A stretch of DNA of 64,000 bases from Ophiura sarsii (GCA_035610835.1 CM069443.1:62690480-62754479); one strand, 5' to 3'. Counted from the first letter of the stretch, positions 33,653 through 45,273 are shown. The notes: generated by a model not told the origin, from the sequence alone. Numbers and translations are program-made.

Positions 33653-34033
33653 ATAGAAACTGATACATGTAGTTTCTGCAAAGTGAATAGAGAAACGGTA
33701 AAACATCTCATGTGGGAGTGTAATGTAACAAAAGATTTTTGGAACAATCTTAGTGCATGGATGAATACTGGGCTAAATATCTTTTTCAATGTGAACTATC
33801 AGAATATATGTCTTGGCTTATTTAATGAAGATTTCGACTTTTTCAAAAATATTATTATTCTTTTGGCAAAACGTTATATTTATAGATGCAGAGTTGAAGA
33901 AAAGAAACTTAGTATTTATGTCTTTAAAGCATTGGTGAAAATGACCGAAAAATCCGAGAAAGTGATTGCAGAATGGAATGATAAAATGGCATCCCATAAC
34001 AAAAGATGGGGGATTTTGACATTGTTTTCATAA
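33653..34033 (+). pseudogene. LINE ORF2 C-terminal segment after the TGA
   Basis: Same frame as ORF2 with no gap. Contains CSFCKVNRETVKHLMWEC, a C-x2-C-x8-H-x4-C zinc knuckle typical of L1-type ORF2 C termini. Separated from ORF2 by one stop codon only, so a point mutation or a base-call error would explain it. Confidence 0.88.
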
Positions 34034-34679
34034 TATTGTTTTCATAATATTGTTATCATAATATTGTTTTCATAATGTTTTCTTAAAAAAAATAGCATTA
34101 TGTGCCTATATAGTAAAACTTTGTCTGGCACTTGTGGCGTCTGAATGTTGATGCCTTGTCTGTATTTGATGTATTTTTTGTAGTGTTAATTTTGTATTTT
34201 GTTAATTTATTGTTGTATGTTATAAAATAAAAAAGTCCCTATAAACGGGCTGGAAAGAGAAAAAAAAAAAAAAAAAAAAAAAAAGTCACTGACTACAGTG
34301 CCTTAAAGGGGCGTGTACATCTCAAGTGTTTGTCCTGGACAAAAATCACATGACTCCCTACGTATCTGAGTCTCCGTATTCCCATGTAATAATACCCATG
34401 GTGCAATAGATTTGCCGCGAATTTTAATCGACAAAACGTAATGTTGAAATTATTGTACGAACGAACTGTGTCTAGAATAGTTTCAAAAAGAAGTGCAATG
34501 CATAATAATGAAATCAGAATTACAATCTCCTTCAGCATATAATCAACTTTTGGGCGATAACCTTTGATAAAAACGCACAACAATCGAAATATAAAGCATT
34601 TTACCCTCCGATTTCAGTGATATTCGTATTTTAAACTGTATCTAATTTTATTTTAAAACTGTTTCATGCATAGTTTTCA

Positions 34680-34743
34680 TTAGCTCAAAATGGTAGAGCG
34701 CTGGCTTCACAATCATGAGTTCAGTGGTTCGAATCTTGTAAAT
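34680..34743 (+). repeat. tRNA-like sequence in R copy 1
   Basis: TTAGCTCAAAATGGTAGAGC, then CAGTGGTTCGAATC (box B) and a T5 run. Counterpart of 49481-49550, which keeps more of the tRNA form. Confidence 0.6.
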
Positions 34744-35117
34744 GTCTTTTTCTTTTTGTTATTACACTTTTTTTTTTAATAACAGGATTGCTTATAATCG
34801 TTCGCTATATTTATTGAATGTTGAATACTTTTTTCATTTGCAATTTCACTATGATAAAGAATGTCCTGTAAATATAATTGTGTTGATTGAACCATTAATG
34901 AACTATGGAATCCCTAGCAAGTCTATAATGGACATGGTCTGCAAAGAAAGACCAATTGTTATGTAAATACGAAGCCAGTCGGCTTATATCCTTGAATCGA
35001 TTTTTTTAGTTCCTTCAACACAGATATTTGTAATTTGCTCCAATCTTCAAAAAAGAGAGTTGTATCTTCAAAAATACATTACGCAGTTCACGGCTTACGC
35101 GGCCTGGTATAATGGGC

Positions 35118-36347
35118 CAAGGGCGGAAATCCCGGGGGGGATGGGGGGGGGACCCACTTTTTGACCTGGGGGGGGGGGTGGTCAATGTAATCATCCCCCC
35201 TGATTTTTCACATCTACCATAAAAAAAAGGGAAAAAGGGGGGGAAAGGAAAAAAAGAAAGAAAAAAGGGGAAAAAGGAGAAAAAAGGGAAAAGAGAGGGA
35301 GGGAGGGAGGGGCATAAGAACGTTTGTAGTTTATTGTACGTTGGTTAGGATACATACGCGTATGTACGTTAAGAATCCATCTTTTGGAGGTAACTAATTA
35401 ACTTCTTTCTGGTATTATAGGCCTATCTGCCTATTTTAAAAGCCAATATTGATCAGAAATAAAGTGATTGCTTTTCAATGAAATATTGGTCAAAAGTATA
35501 CCAGATCGCATGAAATGAGTTTGAAAATTGAAAACATTTCTACTTCTCAGGGGGGCATATCCCCCCACCCTCAGACGCCCCCTGTTGGAGCTTTTAAACC
35601 ATCTATACTAAAATCAATAATATATCAGTATAAAATGCTCAACTTCTTTCGTGCATTGATAAAAAAACAAGATATTTTTTGAAAATGAAGTGATGGCCTT
35701 TTAATACAATATTGGTCAAAAGTATACACCAGATTACACCAAATGAGTTTGAAAATTGAAATTTTTCTACTTCTGAGGGGCACATCCCCCATTAGACTCC
35801 CCTGTCGGAGCTTTTAAACCATCTATACTAAAATCAAGAATATATCAGTATAAAAAATGCTCAACTTCTTTTGTTCATTGATAAAAAACAAAATATTTAT
35901 TGAAAATGAAGCGATGGCTTTTCAATATAATATTGGTCAAAAGTATACACAAGATTACACCAAATGAGTTTGAAAATTGAAATTTTTCTACTTCTGAGGG
36001 GGCACATCCCCCATTAGACTCCCCCTTATGGAGCTTTTAAACCATCTATACTAAAATCAAGAATATATCAGTATAAAAAATGCTCAACTTCTTTTGTTCA
36101 TTGATAAAAAACAAAATATTTATTGAAAATGAAGCGATGGCTTTTCAATACAATATTCGTCAAAAGTATACACCAGATCGCACCAAATAGGTTTGAAAAT
36201 TGAAATTTTTTCTACTTTGGATGGGGGCACATCCCCCCTCAGACTCCCCCCTGTCCGAGCATAGCTCGGAGTACCAGCAAAATTTATTTTTTAGGGGCAA
36301 AACTTATCATCCCCCCCCCCACACCTAACAAGAAATTTCCGCCCCTG
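35118..36347. mobile_element. 1.23-kb hAT-type element with internal 222-bp tandem repeat
   Basis: Ends CAAGGGCGGAAAT and ATTTCCGCCCCTG. Right flank is GTATGGGC (36348-36355); left flank GTATAATGGGC matches with 3 extra bases. The paralogous site in R copy 2 (about 48,440-48,470) is uninterrupted. The interior has four units of about 222 bp, marked by GGTCAAAAGTATAC at about 35,488, 35,713, 35,935 and 36,158, with TTTTAAACCATCTATACTAA between. No transposase. Confidence 0.78.
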
Positions 36348-36611
36348 GTATGGGCGACAGTATTTTGGCGTAGATTTGATACCGTGCTGAACTCATCATG
36401 CTCATCGCTGCAAGAGCGCAATTATAAAATGCTGTCCGCTGTCCTAAATCTCTCTCGTCTTGACTCCCGGTCTTGAGCACATCATAACACAATATTTGTA
36501 TTGTGCCACTACTGTGAGACTAAATAAGTGGGTATGCCGACTATAGTTTTATGTCAAAACTCAACATAATTGAGGCTACCGACGTAACGGATGCGCCAAA
36601 AAGTGGCTCTA

Positions 36612-37968
36612 CGAGGGGCATTCAATAAATACCCGCAACCATTGTTGTTCTCCACACCTGAGTGATTCTGTGAAATCTAAGTGGGTACATTATAAAGTAT
36701 GAACCTTAATCTATCATTTAACACAATCTGGATTTACTGAATATTCATAATTACGTAATAGCATTAGCATAAAGTAACCCATATTTGGACACTGAAAAAC
36801 ATGCCACTTTGGCAGGAATTTTGAATTTGCTTGATAGCACGTATATTGAAATGAGCAGAACTTTGTTCCGGATTAGTGTGCAAGTCTAACATTTTGCATC
36901 AGGAATCCAGAGACCATGTTCAACGAGGTCCTAAGTGGAGAGGTTCTGTCAACGACAACTTTTAGAAATACACTGCATCTTATCTTGGTCAACATTAGGC
37001 TTTGACAGTGAGCCCCAAAATGCCGAAAATCCAAAGAAATGAAAATGATAGTTATAGCAAACAATTGGGATTTCCTGAAATACCACAGCAAATGCAGGAT
37101 TCGTTATTGTATAGATGACAGGGTATCAATAAATACATCGAGAATTGTTGAACTTGGAATAAAAATCTGCGCATGCGTAGAACGCACGGTGGTCAGAAAG
37201 CGCTCATAATGAGTAGAAATGTTAAACAATCACTGCAACCAACGTAAAAGTTACAGATAAGGAATTGAATTTAAGAAAATAAGAACTGTGGTGAACTTCA
37301 ATACATATACAAAGTTCAAAAATGTAAACATCTATTTGAAAATACAATTCAAGTTAATGTTATGGTCAGTATAGTGAATTTACTCAAATTGGGTAAAAAA
37401 AGCTTCATTGTATAAAAATTTTCTCTGCAGAAAACGGTTTCAGATATTGTCTTTGTAATCTCCCATTTAAATCTATGACATGTAACAATGAGGAACAAGA
37501 GGTTTAAGACAAATCTTGCGGTTGGATACCTTGACCTTGACTGTTTATTCATTAAAGAATTTCTTTTAAGCTATGACAAAAAGATGACGTTTTAATGTTA
37601 CATAATATGTGTTTTTTCTCCATAATTTGCATCTGAAAATAAATAATGTTGAGCACATAGTACTGGTCTATCACTGTTTCAAACGGCAACTTATTCCATG
37701 CATCGGTTCTTGAGATATTTTGAAAAAAGTAACTGTGCATCAAATTGCTTGCAAATATTCTCCGCCCTGATCAGCTATTTTTCATGCAGTGCCAGAAAGT
37801 ATTGATTTTACGCATGTGCCATTACGTAATCCCACAAACGATATTGTTCATTCATGCATGCGAGGAAAGATAAAGACCCATATTTCAAATTTCCCTAATT
37901 CTAGTTGGCATACGTCGCGCATGAGTGGAGAAAAACAATGGTTGCAGGTATTTATTGAACGCCCCTCG
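36612..37968. mobile_element. 1.36-kb mariner-like TIR element
   Basis: Ends CGAGGGGCATTCAATAAATA and TATTTATTGAACGCCCCTCG, continuing to about 36 bp of match; TA at 36610-36611 and 37969-37970. The length and TACGAGGG ends resemble mariner elements. The interior has only short open frames, without recognisable transposase motifs, so it is decayed or non-autonomous. Confidence 0.72.
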
Positions 37969-37970
37969 TA

Positions 37971-38487
37971 TAAGTTGTAAAATAAGCTGAAATCATCTAA
38001 AAATGCTCATTTATTGTTTTGTTCATATAATTATACAAAGACCGTTTGAACCAATATATCTATCCATTAATATATCCATCTATCTATCTAAACACGTTCT
38101 TTTGATACCCTTTTAAACTTCAGTGAAATAATTCAACAAGTTAAAAAAAAATATCTGAGGCCCCATGGCCATATGAGCTAAAATGTTTGATCGCATAACT
38201 TGAAATTTCGGAAAGGCTTTTGAAACATCTGTTTTGTGTGGTAAAACTAAAATAGCCGCGTGGAAAGTTTTAAACTTGTTTGAAAGAAACATAATAGTCT
38301 CTCAGTGCCTTGTCTGCTATTGTTCCATTCTGTTATAAACTGTTGTTCGTTATGGTTGTTCAAATCATTAACATCCTTCAATTTGAAGAGTAAAAATGGA
38401 TCGTCACACATCACGTGACGAACTTCTTTATGTGTTAGGGTGTACTTTGTTTTACTTTGAATCCATTGCAATATTGTAGATTCTTTA
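37971..38487. other. Intronic spacer, nothing recognised
   Basis: Between the mariner-like element and the foldback element. No supported feature. Confidence 0.35.
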
Positions 38488-38631
38488 CAGTGGGTGTGGT
38501 TTTGGATGTCACTGGACTGTGATTGGTGTTTTATTGCTGATTTTCATCCGATACGCAATAAATATTATGAGACATTTAGGGCGGGGCTTGATTCGTTTGA
38601 ATAATGATACATTCAATGCGCATGATCATTG

Positions 38632-39089
38632 TGTTGTGACGTGATTTTTTAGGGAAAATACTCGCATGGCGGAGAGGGGATCAGAACACACAGAATGAAT
38701 ATAACGGATATAGCTTCCAAGTTATTTATATATACATTTTATTAATTCAACATAAATAGTTCACTTACTCATATTATAAACGAACACAGCACCCAGCATC
38801 TAGACTATCCTAAAGAAATGACATGACACGCATCAATCGTGAGCTTCTGTAATTCAGAGCTCACTAGTCCTGTTGTGTGAATTGAAAACTATATGGCCTA
38901 AACTTATCATGAGGTGTTGTCAGCGTGGCACGTCGACTTGAATTGGTCAGAGATATTGGCGCGTAGACTGAATGGGATTCAGAATACGGAAGTACGGTGT
39001 TGCCATTTCAAGTCAATCATGGCCGGAATTCTAGATATGAAAATACCTAATAGAATTAATAATATCAATATAAATTTAGCGTCACAACA
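38632..39089 (-). repeat. 3' LTR of the Ty3/gypsy element (458 bp)
   Basis: TGTTGTGACG at one end, CGTCACAACA at the other. The purine-rich stretch AGGAAGGGCG on the minus strand just inside it (about 39,092-39,101) is a likely polypurine tract. Confidence 0.9.
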
Positions 39090-40238
39090 TACGCCCTTCC
39101 TAACAAAATTGACACCTGACAATTTAACTTAAAAAATGCTGGGTGAAATATTTATAAAAGAAACTGATATCTTTATCATTTAGAGAAACGAATTATTTAT
39201 TTCGTCACAAAATTTAACATGTGCTTTATCCATGTTTCCGTCTGCCAAATTGACGGCATCTAATATCAGGTTGTATAATTTTAACTCTCAGATAATGTTA
39301 TTTTATTTTTAAACGAGTGGCCTTAAATATAAATTTATTATTAATCTTCTGCGACGCCAAACCTGTGGAAACCTGCGACCGTATTAACCCGGAATTCACG
39401 CGAAAAATTCCAAGTGATTACGCTCACACGGTAAAGAGGGATTTTTTCTGAACAAACACGCATACGGGATCGATCCCTTAAATGGCCTAACACAAACACA
39501 CACACTCTCATACATAATCCTCCGATTAACGTGTGCGGTCTAAAGGTTTCAGCAAAAGTTGAAGCGCAAAAGAATTGGAAAATTTCCTTCCAATTTCGAT
39601 GTTTCATACGGAAACATATTTTTCTTATTTCAAAGAAATCACGTTTTTGTGACCCTTTAAAATTAAATAGTCATCAATGGTGACTATATATTATGTGTAC
39701 ACAACAAGACAATACAGGACAGACAAAACAAGACAAAGGTAGCACTACTGAAATATTTAGTAATTTACATTAAACTTTCTTTTGTTTGCGTCTATTCATG
39801 TGAGACTAATGTTGCCAGAAAACCTCACAACATATGCCTCTTCCGAAAAGATACAAATAAATATAACACTTATTTGATCATACTGCATTTCCGCATTTTT
39901 TGCTCAACTATATAAATTCAAACTTTCTACATGAAGAATATCATTGTGTGCAATTCTTTGCAACAATCATTTCTATATACAAATTAACGAAAGTGAACAC
40001 ACACTTTCAGGCAATGTTGCCCAAATTACAAATTGCTCTCATTCAACAATTTTATCAAAATAACACATTTTGTGTCATAAGAATTGTAATACTCATATCA
40101 TGACATATCTCAGCCTACGGACTATAAATTTTATTCACTGCTTCCTCTGTGTTCTCTATACTTGTACACTTTTCTCAATACTACTTATTTATTTGCTGTT
40201 TCAGACTCTGTTCCTGCAATGATTCTTGCCCGCTGGCT
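39090..40238 (-). other. Ty3/gypsy 3' untranslated region
   Basis: About 1.15 kb between the chromodomain stop and the 3' LTR. No coding sequence recognised. Confidence 0.6.
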
Positions 40239-40916
40239 TTACATCTTGCCAGTAATTTTGACTGGGTTAGCTTTCAGAGATTCTAAAGCGGCCGCGTTTA
40301 GGTTAGTCTCTGGTTCCCAAGTATTTCTTGAATTTGGGAAGCCCTGCCATTTTATCAAATACTCAAGACGTTTATTTTTAAAACGTCCCCTGAGAATACG
40401 CTCTATCACATATTCTGGAGTTTCATCTTGAATAGGAGGCAAACCTGGAATAATTGGAATCTGATTCTTGTCAGACTCGTGGGTAGCCAAAAGTTGTTCA
40501 AATATATCATCAGGACAATCGTCTAGAACTAATCCTGGAATTGGATCTCTATTTTCAGGATCCACAGGGGGAGTATCATTGCTTGGACGGACAAATCTAT
40601 TATATGCAAATTTCATACGGTTAACATGTACAGTAGATGTTACCAATTTGTTGTTTTCAAGATTTCGCACCTTGAAATTTACAGGACCAGTCTGTTCGAC
40701 TAGTAGAAAGGGTCCCGCCCAGAACTTTGAGAGTTTACGTGACAATCCTTGTTGCAATGCAGGTATATAAATCCAAACTGAATCACCAACTTGATATGGA
40801 ACATCTTGCGCACGATCATCAAAACGCTCTTTCATTTTGGCTTGATTACGTTCAGCATGACGTTTTGAAATTTCCAATTGAGCGTTTTGAATGCTTCTTG
40901 ACAACTTTGATCCCAA
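40239..40916 (-). pseudogene. Ty3/gypsy integrase C-terminal part with chromodomain
   Basis: Encodes the end of integrase (VGDSVWIYIPALQQGLSRKL, FWAGPFLLVEQ, VHVNRMKFAYNR) and a C-terminal chromodomain (YVIERILRGRF, YLIKWQGFP, NTWEPETNL). Chromodomains of this kind direct integration in chromoviruses. HHCC and DDE regions are absent because of the internal deletion. The final Met-stop is at 40,239-40,244. Confidence 0.88.
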
Positions 40917-42370
40917 ACAAAAGATACATCTTTTCTAGTTAAATTGGTTAGTGGTTCAGCAATTTTGCAAAAGTCCTTTATGAACTTTCGATAATATCCC
41001 ACAAATCCAAGAAAAGATTTGACTTCGGTTACTTTGGCAGGAGTTGGATAATCTTGGACAATTTTCAATTTTGCTGGATCTGTTGCTACACCATCTTTGT
41101 TCACTACGTGACCTAAATATTTGACCTCAGTTTGACCAAAAGTACATTTCTTAGGTTGTAATTTTAGACCAGCTGCGCGCAACCTATCGAAAACTTGTCT
41201 TAAATGGTCCATGTGTTCGGAGAAAGAACTACTGAATATAATTATGTCATCTAAGTAACAGAGAACGAATTTCCAATTCAAACCTCTCAAAACTTCTTGC
41301 ATAGCTCGTTGGAAAGTGGCTGGGGCGTTATGTAAACCAAATGGCATTCTTTGGAATTCATATAGGCCATCTTGAGTGATGAATGCAGTTTTAGATTTGG
41401 AACTTTCTTCCAAGCCTATTTGCCAATATCCAGCCGCAAGATCAAGAGTTGTAATGAAATTTGGTTTAGCTGCACCTAAACTATCTAAAGCATCGTTTAT
41501 GTTAGGTAACGGAAAGTTATCGCGTGCGCAAATCTTATTCAAGGCTCTAAAATCAATTGCAAATCTATAAGTATTTGGGTCACCAGCTTTAGGTGTCAAC
41601 CGTGTCATGCATACTGGAAAGGACCAAGGACTTGCTGACTCCTTTATGTCTTGTTCTAACATTTCGTGGACTTGTCTACGTACTTCGGCTTGAATGTGAG
41701 GAGCTTGCCTATACGGTCTAGATCTAATAGGAGGGTGATCACCAGTGTTAATAGCATGTTTAACACGGGAGTAATTACCAGTAGGACCCCCTTTTACTTG
41801 AAATATATCAATATATTCAGTGAGTAAACCATTGATTTCAGATGCTTCAGTATCTGACATGTGATCAGTATTTAAATTCACTTTTGAAAGGACTTCCTTT
41901 ACTGAATCTTGTTTACTGTATACATCGCTAGCTACCGCGGATGCTTGCCTTATATTAACATTGTTAACATAGTTTTTCTCAAGATCGGGGAAGGAGTGAA
42001 TCCTATGCGGGTCAACGAGAGAAAAAATGCCCAATTTAGTACGAGGGTACAAAGTTATTGGTTCCTCAGTAGTATTCATAACTAATAAATGAATACAGTT
42101 ATTCTGTACACTAGAAGCAGTATTCGCGATCAATACACCTAATGCAGAGACACGCCTGCCTCCATGAGAGAGACCAATTGTATTGAATGGCAATTTATTT
42201 GACAGTCTTGCGCACACAACAGACTGAGTGTGAGCAGGAATTTCCTGTTTCTCAATGACAAGTATTTTACTCTCCTTAGCAAGTCTTAGTGTACGAGATT
42301 CACAATCTATTCTTGCGCAGTGCCTGTTTAAAAACTGAGACCCAAGTATGATACGTGTACTTACGAGCAA
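40880..42370 (-). pseudogene. pol: Ty3/gypsy reverse transcriptase (end of protease to start of RNase H)
   Basis: Begins with the tail of the protease domain, then RT: SPWSFPVCMTRL, FAIDFRALNKI, TTLDLAAGYWQI, FGLHNAPATFQRAM and the catalytic FVLCYLDDIIIFSS (YLDD), then GYYRKFIKDFCKIAEPLTNL. The frame ends just after FVWDQSCQEAFKTL at the start of RNase H, where a deletion fuses it to the integrase tail in another frame. Confidence 0.9.
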
Positions 42371-42815
42371 TATTCATAGGTACAGGAAATTGTGTGCCAT
42401 TGACAGATATGGACAAAACTATGAATCCAGTAATTTCCAAACTACTACCATTTGCTGCGCGTGCTTCAGCTACACGTGATTTTTCTATAGAAAAACGCAA
42501 ATTGGAAAGATTAGCATGAAACCAATCGTGATCAATAATGTTGACAGAAGCACCTGTATCAATCAAACATTGAACAGGGTTACCATTAACAAATGCTGCT
42601 ATGGTATTCAACTTAGACAAATTAATCTCAATATGCGCTTGTGAAAAACTGGAATTCGATTTTTGTCCAAATGTCTGTCTGTTCAAATCAAGAGGTACAC
42701 GGTTTGCATTGTCATTTCGGTATACACCTCTTACATGTTCAAATCTTTGAAACCTTAACCCATCTACATGTCGTGGAACATGTTTCTTTTTCTGTCTAGC
42801 AGATGGGTTTATTAG
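42300..42815 (-). pseudogene. Ty3/gypsy protease, frameshifted at its end
   Basis: Open in the -1 frame from the slip site. Active-site motif CLIDTGASVNIIDHDWF (retropepsin D-T-G). At about 42,370 the homology moves to another frame (STRIILGSQFLNRHC), so an indel separates it from the RT frame. Confidence 0.8.
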
Positions 42816-42821
42816 TTTAAA
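42758..42821 (-). promoter_or_regulatory. Programmed -1 frameshift signal between gag and pol
   Basis: Minus strand: T TTA AAC in the gag frame (42821-42815) directly before the gag stop (42814-42812). After a 6-nt spacer, an 8-bp stem is formed by ACCCATCT (42808-42801) and AGATGGGT (42765-42758), with an inner hairpin ACATGT/ACATGT (42783-42778, 42771-42766). The -1 frame is open from here into the protease. Slippery heptamer, spacer and stem match the known design of -1 frameshift sites. Confidence 0.82.
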
Positions 42822-43759
42822 GGATTCCTATTTACGTCAAATTTGGCATAGCATTTTCTCCACCCATGTCCCACACGACCACACCTATTGCATACTAATT
42901 TTCTGTACGATCTATAGGGGGCCTGTGACTGCCTTGGTTGATTCCAAGTTTGACTAGGTTGATGCCTAGGTTGAGAAGAACTACTTATACTATCTGAATT
43001 GTAAGTACGATCTAGCGGGGAAGAAAAAGAGACATGTTTGTCGTGTTCTAATTTCTCCATTCTGGTGGCTATATTAGACACGACTCCCGTCAGTGTGTCC
43101 AGAACAGAATGAATGCTATTTACTTGGGGCTCAGTATTTTGTGATTGTGCGGGTGCGAATAGCGAGTCATTTGCCGTTTGCTGTACTGAAATTCCCAATC
43201 TCGCGGCGTCTAGTGCTTGTTTAAATGATTCAGGTTCTTTTGAAAACACAAACGCTCTGACAGAAGGCAAAAGACCACGAACAAAAATAGATAATTTTTC
43301 TGCTTCAGATTTACCAACCTGCTTGCACCATCTTATTATTTCACAAGCATAGTCGTCAAGTGTTTCTGATGTCAATTGCTTACGCGACAACAGCTTAGAT
43401 TCGACGCTCCATTTCCAAGATGAACCTTCGAAATTACTTTTAAGTAAATCTTTAATCTTGGCTATGGTATTCTTATCTGTATCAGGAATTGAATCCAAAT
43501 AGACGCGAGCATTTCCATAAACTTTTGTTTGTAAGGCAAGTATAGATTTTGGCGCGGTATAATCTCTCAGCTCAGCATACGTCTCAAATCTACTAATGAA
43601 GTTATCTACGTCATCATCTGGATTACCAGAATATTTAATCTCGCAATTATGCATATCATATTTAGCCATATTTGCTACGTCAAGTTCAACCTCCTCTATA
43701 CTATTAAGTGATATAACAGACTTACTATCACTATCACTATCGCTATCGCTATCGCTCAT
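42812..43759 (-). CDS. gag: Ty3/gypsy Gag
   Basis: 315 residues. N-terminal Ser-Asp repeat, capsid-like region (ALQTKVYGNARVYLDSIP, LLSRKQLTSETLDDYACEII) and one CCHC zinc knuckle near the C terminus (CNRCGRVGHGWRKC, C-x2-C-x4-H-x4-C). Builds the retrotransposon particle and binds its RNA. Its stop codon follows directly after a TTTAAAC slip site. Confidence 0.9.
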   Translation of the reverse strand: MSDSDSDSDSDSKSVISLNSIEEVELDVANMAKYDMHNCEIKYSGNPDDDVDNFISRFETYAELRDYTAPKSILALQTKVYGNARVYLDSIPDTDKNTIAKIKDLLKSNFEGSSWKWSVESKLLSRKQLTSETLDDYACEIIRWCKQVGKSEAEKLSIFVRGLLPSVRAFVFSKEPESFKQALDAARLGISVQQTANDSLFAPAQSQNTEPQVNSIHSVLDTLTGVVSNIATRMEKLEHDKHVSFSSPLDRTYNSDSISSSSQPRHQPSQTWNQPRQSQAPYRSYRKLVCNRCGRVGHGWRKCYAKFDVNRNPLN

Positions 43760-44804
43760 TGCCTTTTTAACAATCTATGTCAAAATCACCAGCTAATTCC
43801 AAAAAGAATTCGGAATTTAATCAACAAAAATTTTTTTAGTCAATCTCAAGTTCAAGATCAAAATTCAAGTTCAAATTCAATCAAAATTTGAAAAATCTGA
43901 ACATGAACCAAGTTTATTAATTATTAAACTTGATTAAGATTATCAATTAAAATTTATTGATTATGATTGATGATTAAATTTAATTAATAGACTAACAATG
44001 AACTTAATTGATGAAGTTTAAATTCACCAATGAGAAAAAAATTAAAAGCTCAATGAAATCCAAGTCAACAATTTAAAGTTGACATCCAATTAAATGAATA
44101 AAGTCCCAAGTTACAGCTGAATATATAAAATATTTATTCAATTGCAGTGCAGTGTATCAATATTATGTATCTTGATTTAGAAATCAGTCCATTCAAAAAT
44201 AAACAAGATTTATTTCATCCGAAGAAATTGTCTGTCTGAAACGCACCTGTCCAGTAGAAGAGCTTATAAAATCTTCACAATAGAATTTTACCGCGCTCGA
44301 GAATTTCAATCTCGGATTAAAAATTTTTATCAATGGATATCAGACCGTGGTCATGCACTTTTGAACCAGATTATCAGAGACTTGTATATCGGAACAATTA
44401 CATGTATATAAAAGACTTTATCAACTTGCCACGTTGGACATGTAGAATGCGCCCATTATTGCCAGCGTAAATAAGACCTAAATATTGATAGGCCATACTA
44501 CATGTATTTCGTGTATACTATTTTAAACACAATTTTAATAGACCTTTCTGGGTCTATAAAACAAATTTCAATAGACATATAATTAAATTTCAGCAGTGCA
44601 TACCAACAAAATGCTACCTGAATTCAAACCGTCTCACCACGCTGAGTTATAGTCGTCGACACTGGATGCGATGAACAACAAAATACATATACAACTTTGT
44701 AGCTACAGTCCTAATTATTCAAAATGAAGGGGGCTGGTAAATTGACCGGAATAATATAAACATTGATATAGGAATATCAAAAAAAGACGGAATTCTCCAC
44801 CAGA
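43760..44804 (-). other. Ty3/gypsy 5' leader
   Basis: About 1 kb between the 5' LTR and gag ATG. AT-rich with repeated TTGATT/AATCAA motifs around 43,840-44,100. No other coding sequence seen. Confidence 0.6.
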
Positions 44805-44919
44805 TGTTGTGACGTGATTTTTAGGGAAAATACTCGCATGGCGGAGAGGGGATCAGAACACACAGAATGAATATAACGGATATAGCTTCCAAGTTATTTA
44901 TATATTTAGCGTCACAACA
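44805..44919 (-). repeat. 5' LTR of the Ty3/gypsy element, internally deleted (115 bp)
   Basis: Both LTR ends are present but about 343 bp between the TATATA at about 44,905 and TTTAGCGTC are missing relative to the 3' LTR. Next to it on the inside (minus strand) is TC then TGGTGGAGAATTCCGTC, a candidate primer-binding site; the matching tRNA is not determined. Confidence 0.88.
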
Positions 44920-45090
44920 ATTGCGTTAGCGCCCCTACACAAAGTCGCCGGCGTATGCGTTGTGCGTGTAACCCAGCGTTGCCATATGCGCGTGTGCTAA
45001 ATAACGCAATTAATTCGAAGCAAGAAGTTGGTAAACAGCTCGATGGATTCGCCGATTTTATAAAGGGGGAAAGTTGTTGTACGTTTAGAG

Positions 45091-45273
45091 AATAAAACAT
45101 AGTTCTTAGCTGTTTTGCTATAGACGATGGTCTTATAGTGTATATAGGCTGTACCATATTTGGAGTCGTGTATGGTCGCCGCAGGCGGCAATACACGACG
45201 ACACAAATATGGTACAGCCTATACATTATAAGACCATCGTCTATAGCAAAACAGCTAAGAACTATGTTTTATT
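45091..45273. repeat. Central palindrome of the foldback element
   Basis: Arms of about 85 bp: AATAAAACATAGTTCTTAGC pairs with GCTAAGAACTATGTTTTATT, and GCTATAGACGATGGTCTTAT with its complement at 45,219-45,245. The centre is near GTCGCCGCAGGCGGC. Very high hairpin potential. Confidence 0.9.

Larger units (their letters stand above)
28979..34282 (+). mobile_element. Nearly intact L1/Tx1-type LINE
   Basis: About 5.3 kb with a 142-bp 5' UTR, ORF1, ORF2, a 3' UTR and a poly(A) tail. A perfect 14-bp target duplication AAGTCACTGACTAC is at 28965-28978 and 34283-34296. The long open frames, A-tail and exact duplication point to recent insertion. The only visible lesion is one in-frame TGA late in ORF2. 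The 3' UTR holds a short tandem repeat of TTTTCATAATATTG. Confidence 0.95.
34303..36420 (+). repeat. Dispersed repeat R, copy 1 (tRNA-like head inside)
   Basis: Starts TTAAAGGGGCGTGTACATCT and is homologous, in inverted orientation, to 46915-49946. Shared stretches include TGTCCTGGACAAA, TTATTGAATGTTGAAT and the tRNA-like segment. It is interrupted here by a hAT-type element (35118-36347) that R copy 2 lacks. R copy 2 carries two other insertions. The nature of R is unknown; no coding domain seen. Confidence 0.75.
38632..44919 (-). mobile_element. Ty3/gypsy retrotransposon, internally deleted
   Basis: LTRs end in TGTTGTGACG...CGTCACAACA and a 4-bp ATTG target duplication flanks the element. 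Transcription order (minus strand): gag, protease, RT, then an integrase tail with a chromodomain. RNase H and the integrase zinc finger and catalytic core are missing, the 5' LTR is shortened, and the protease has a frameshift, so it cannot move by itself. It sits inside the foldback element. Confidence 0.93.
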
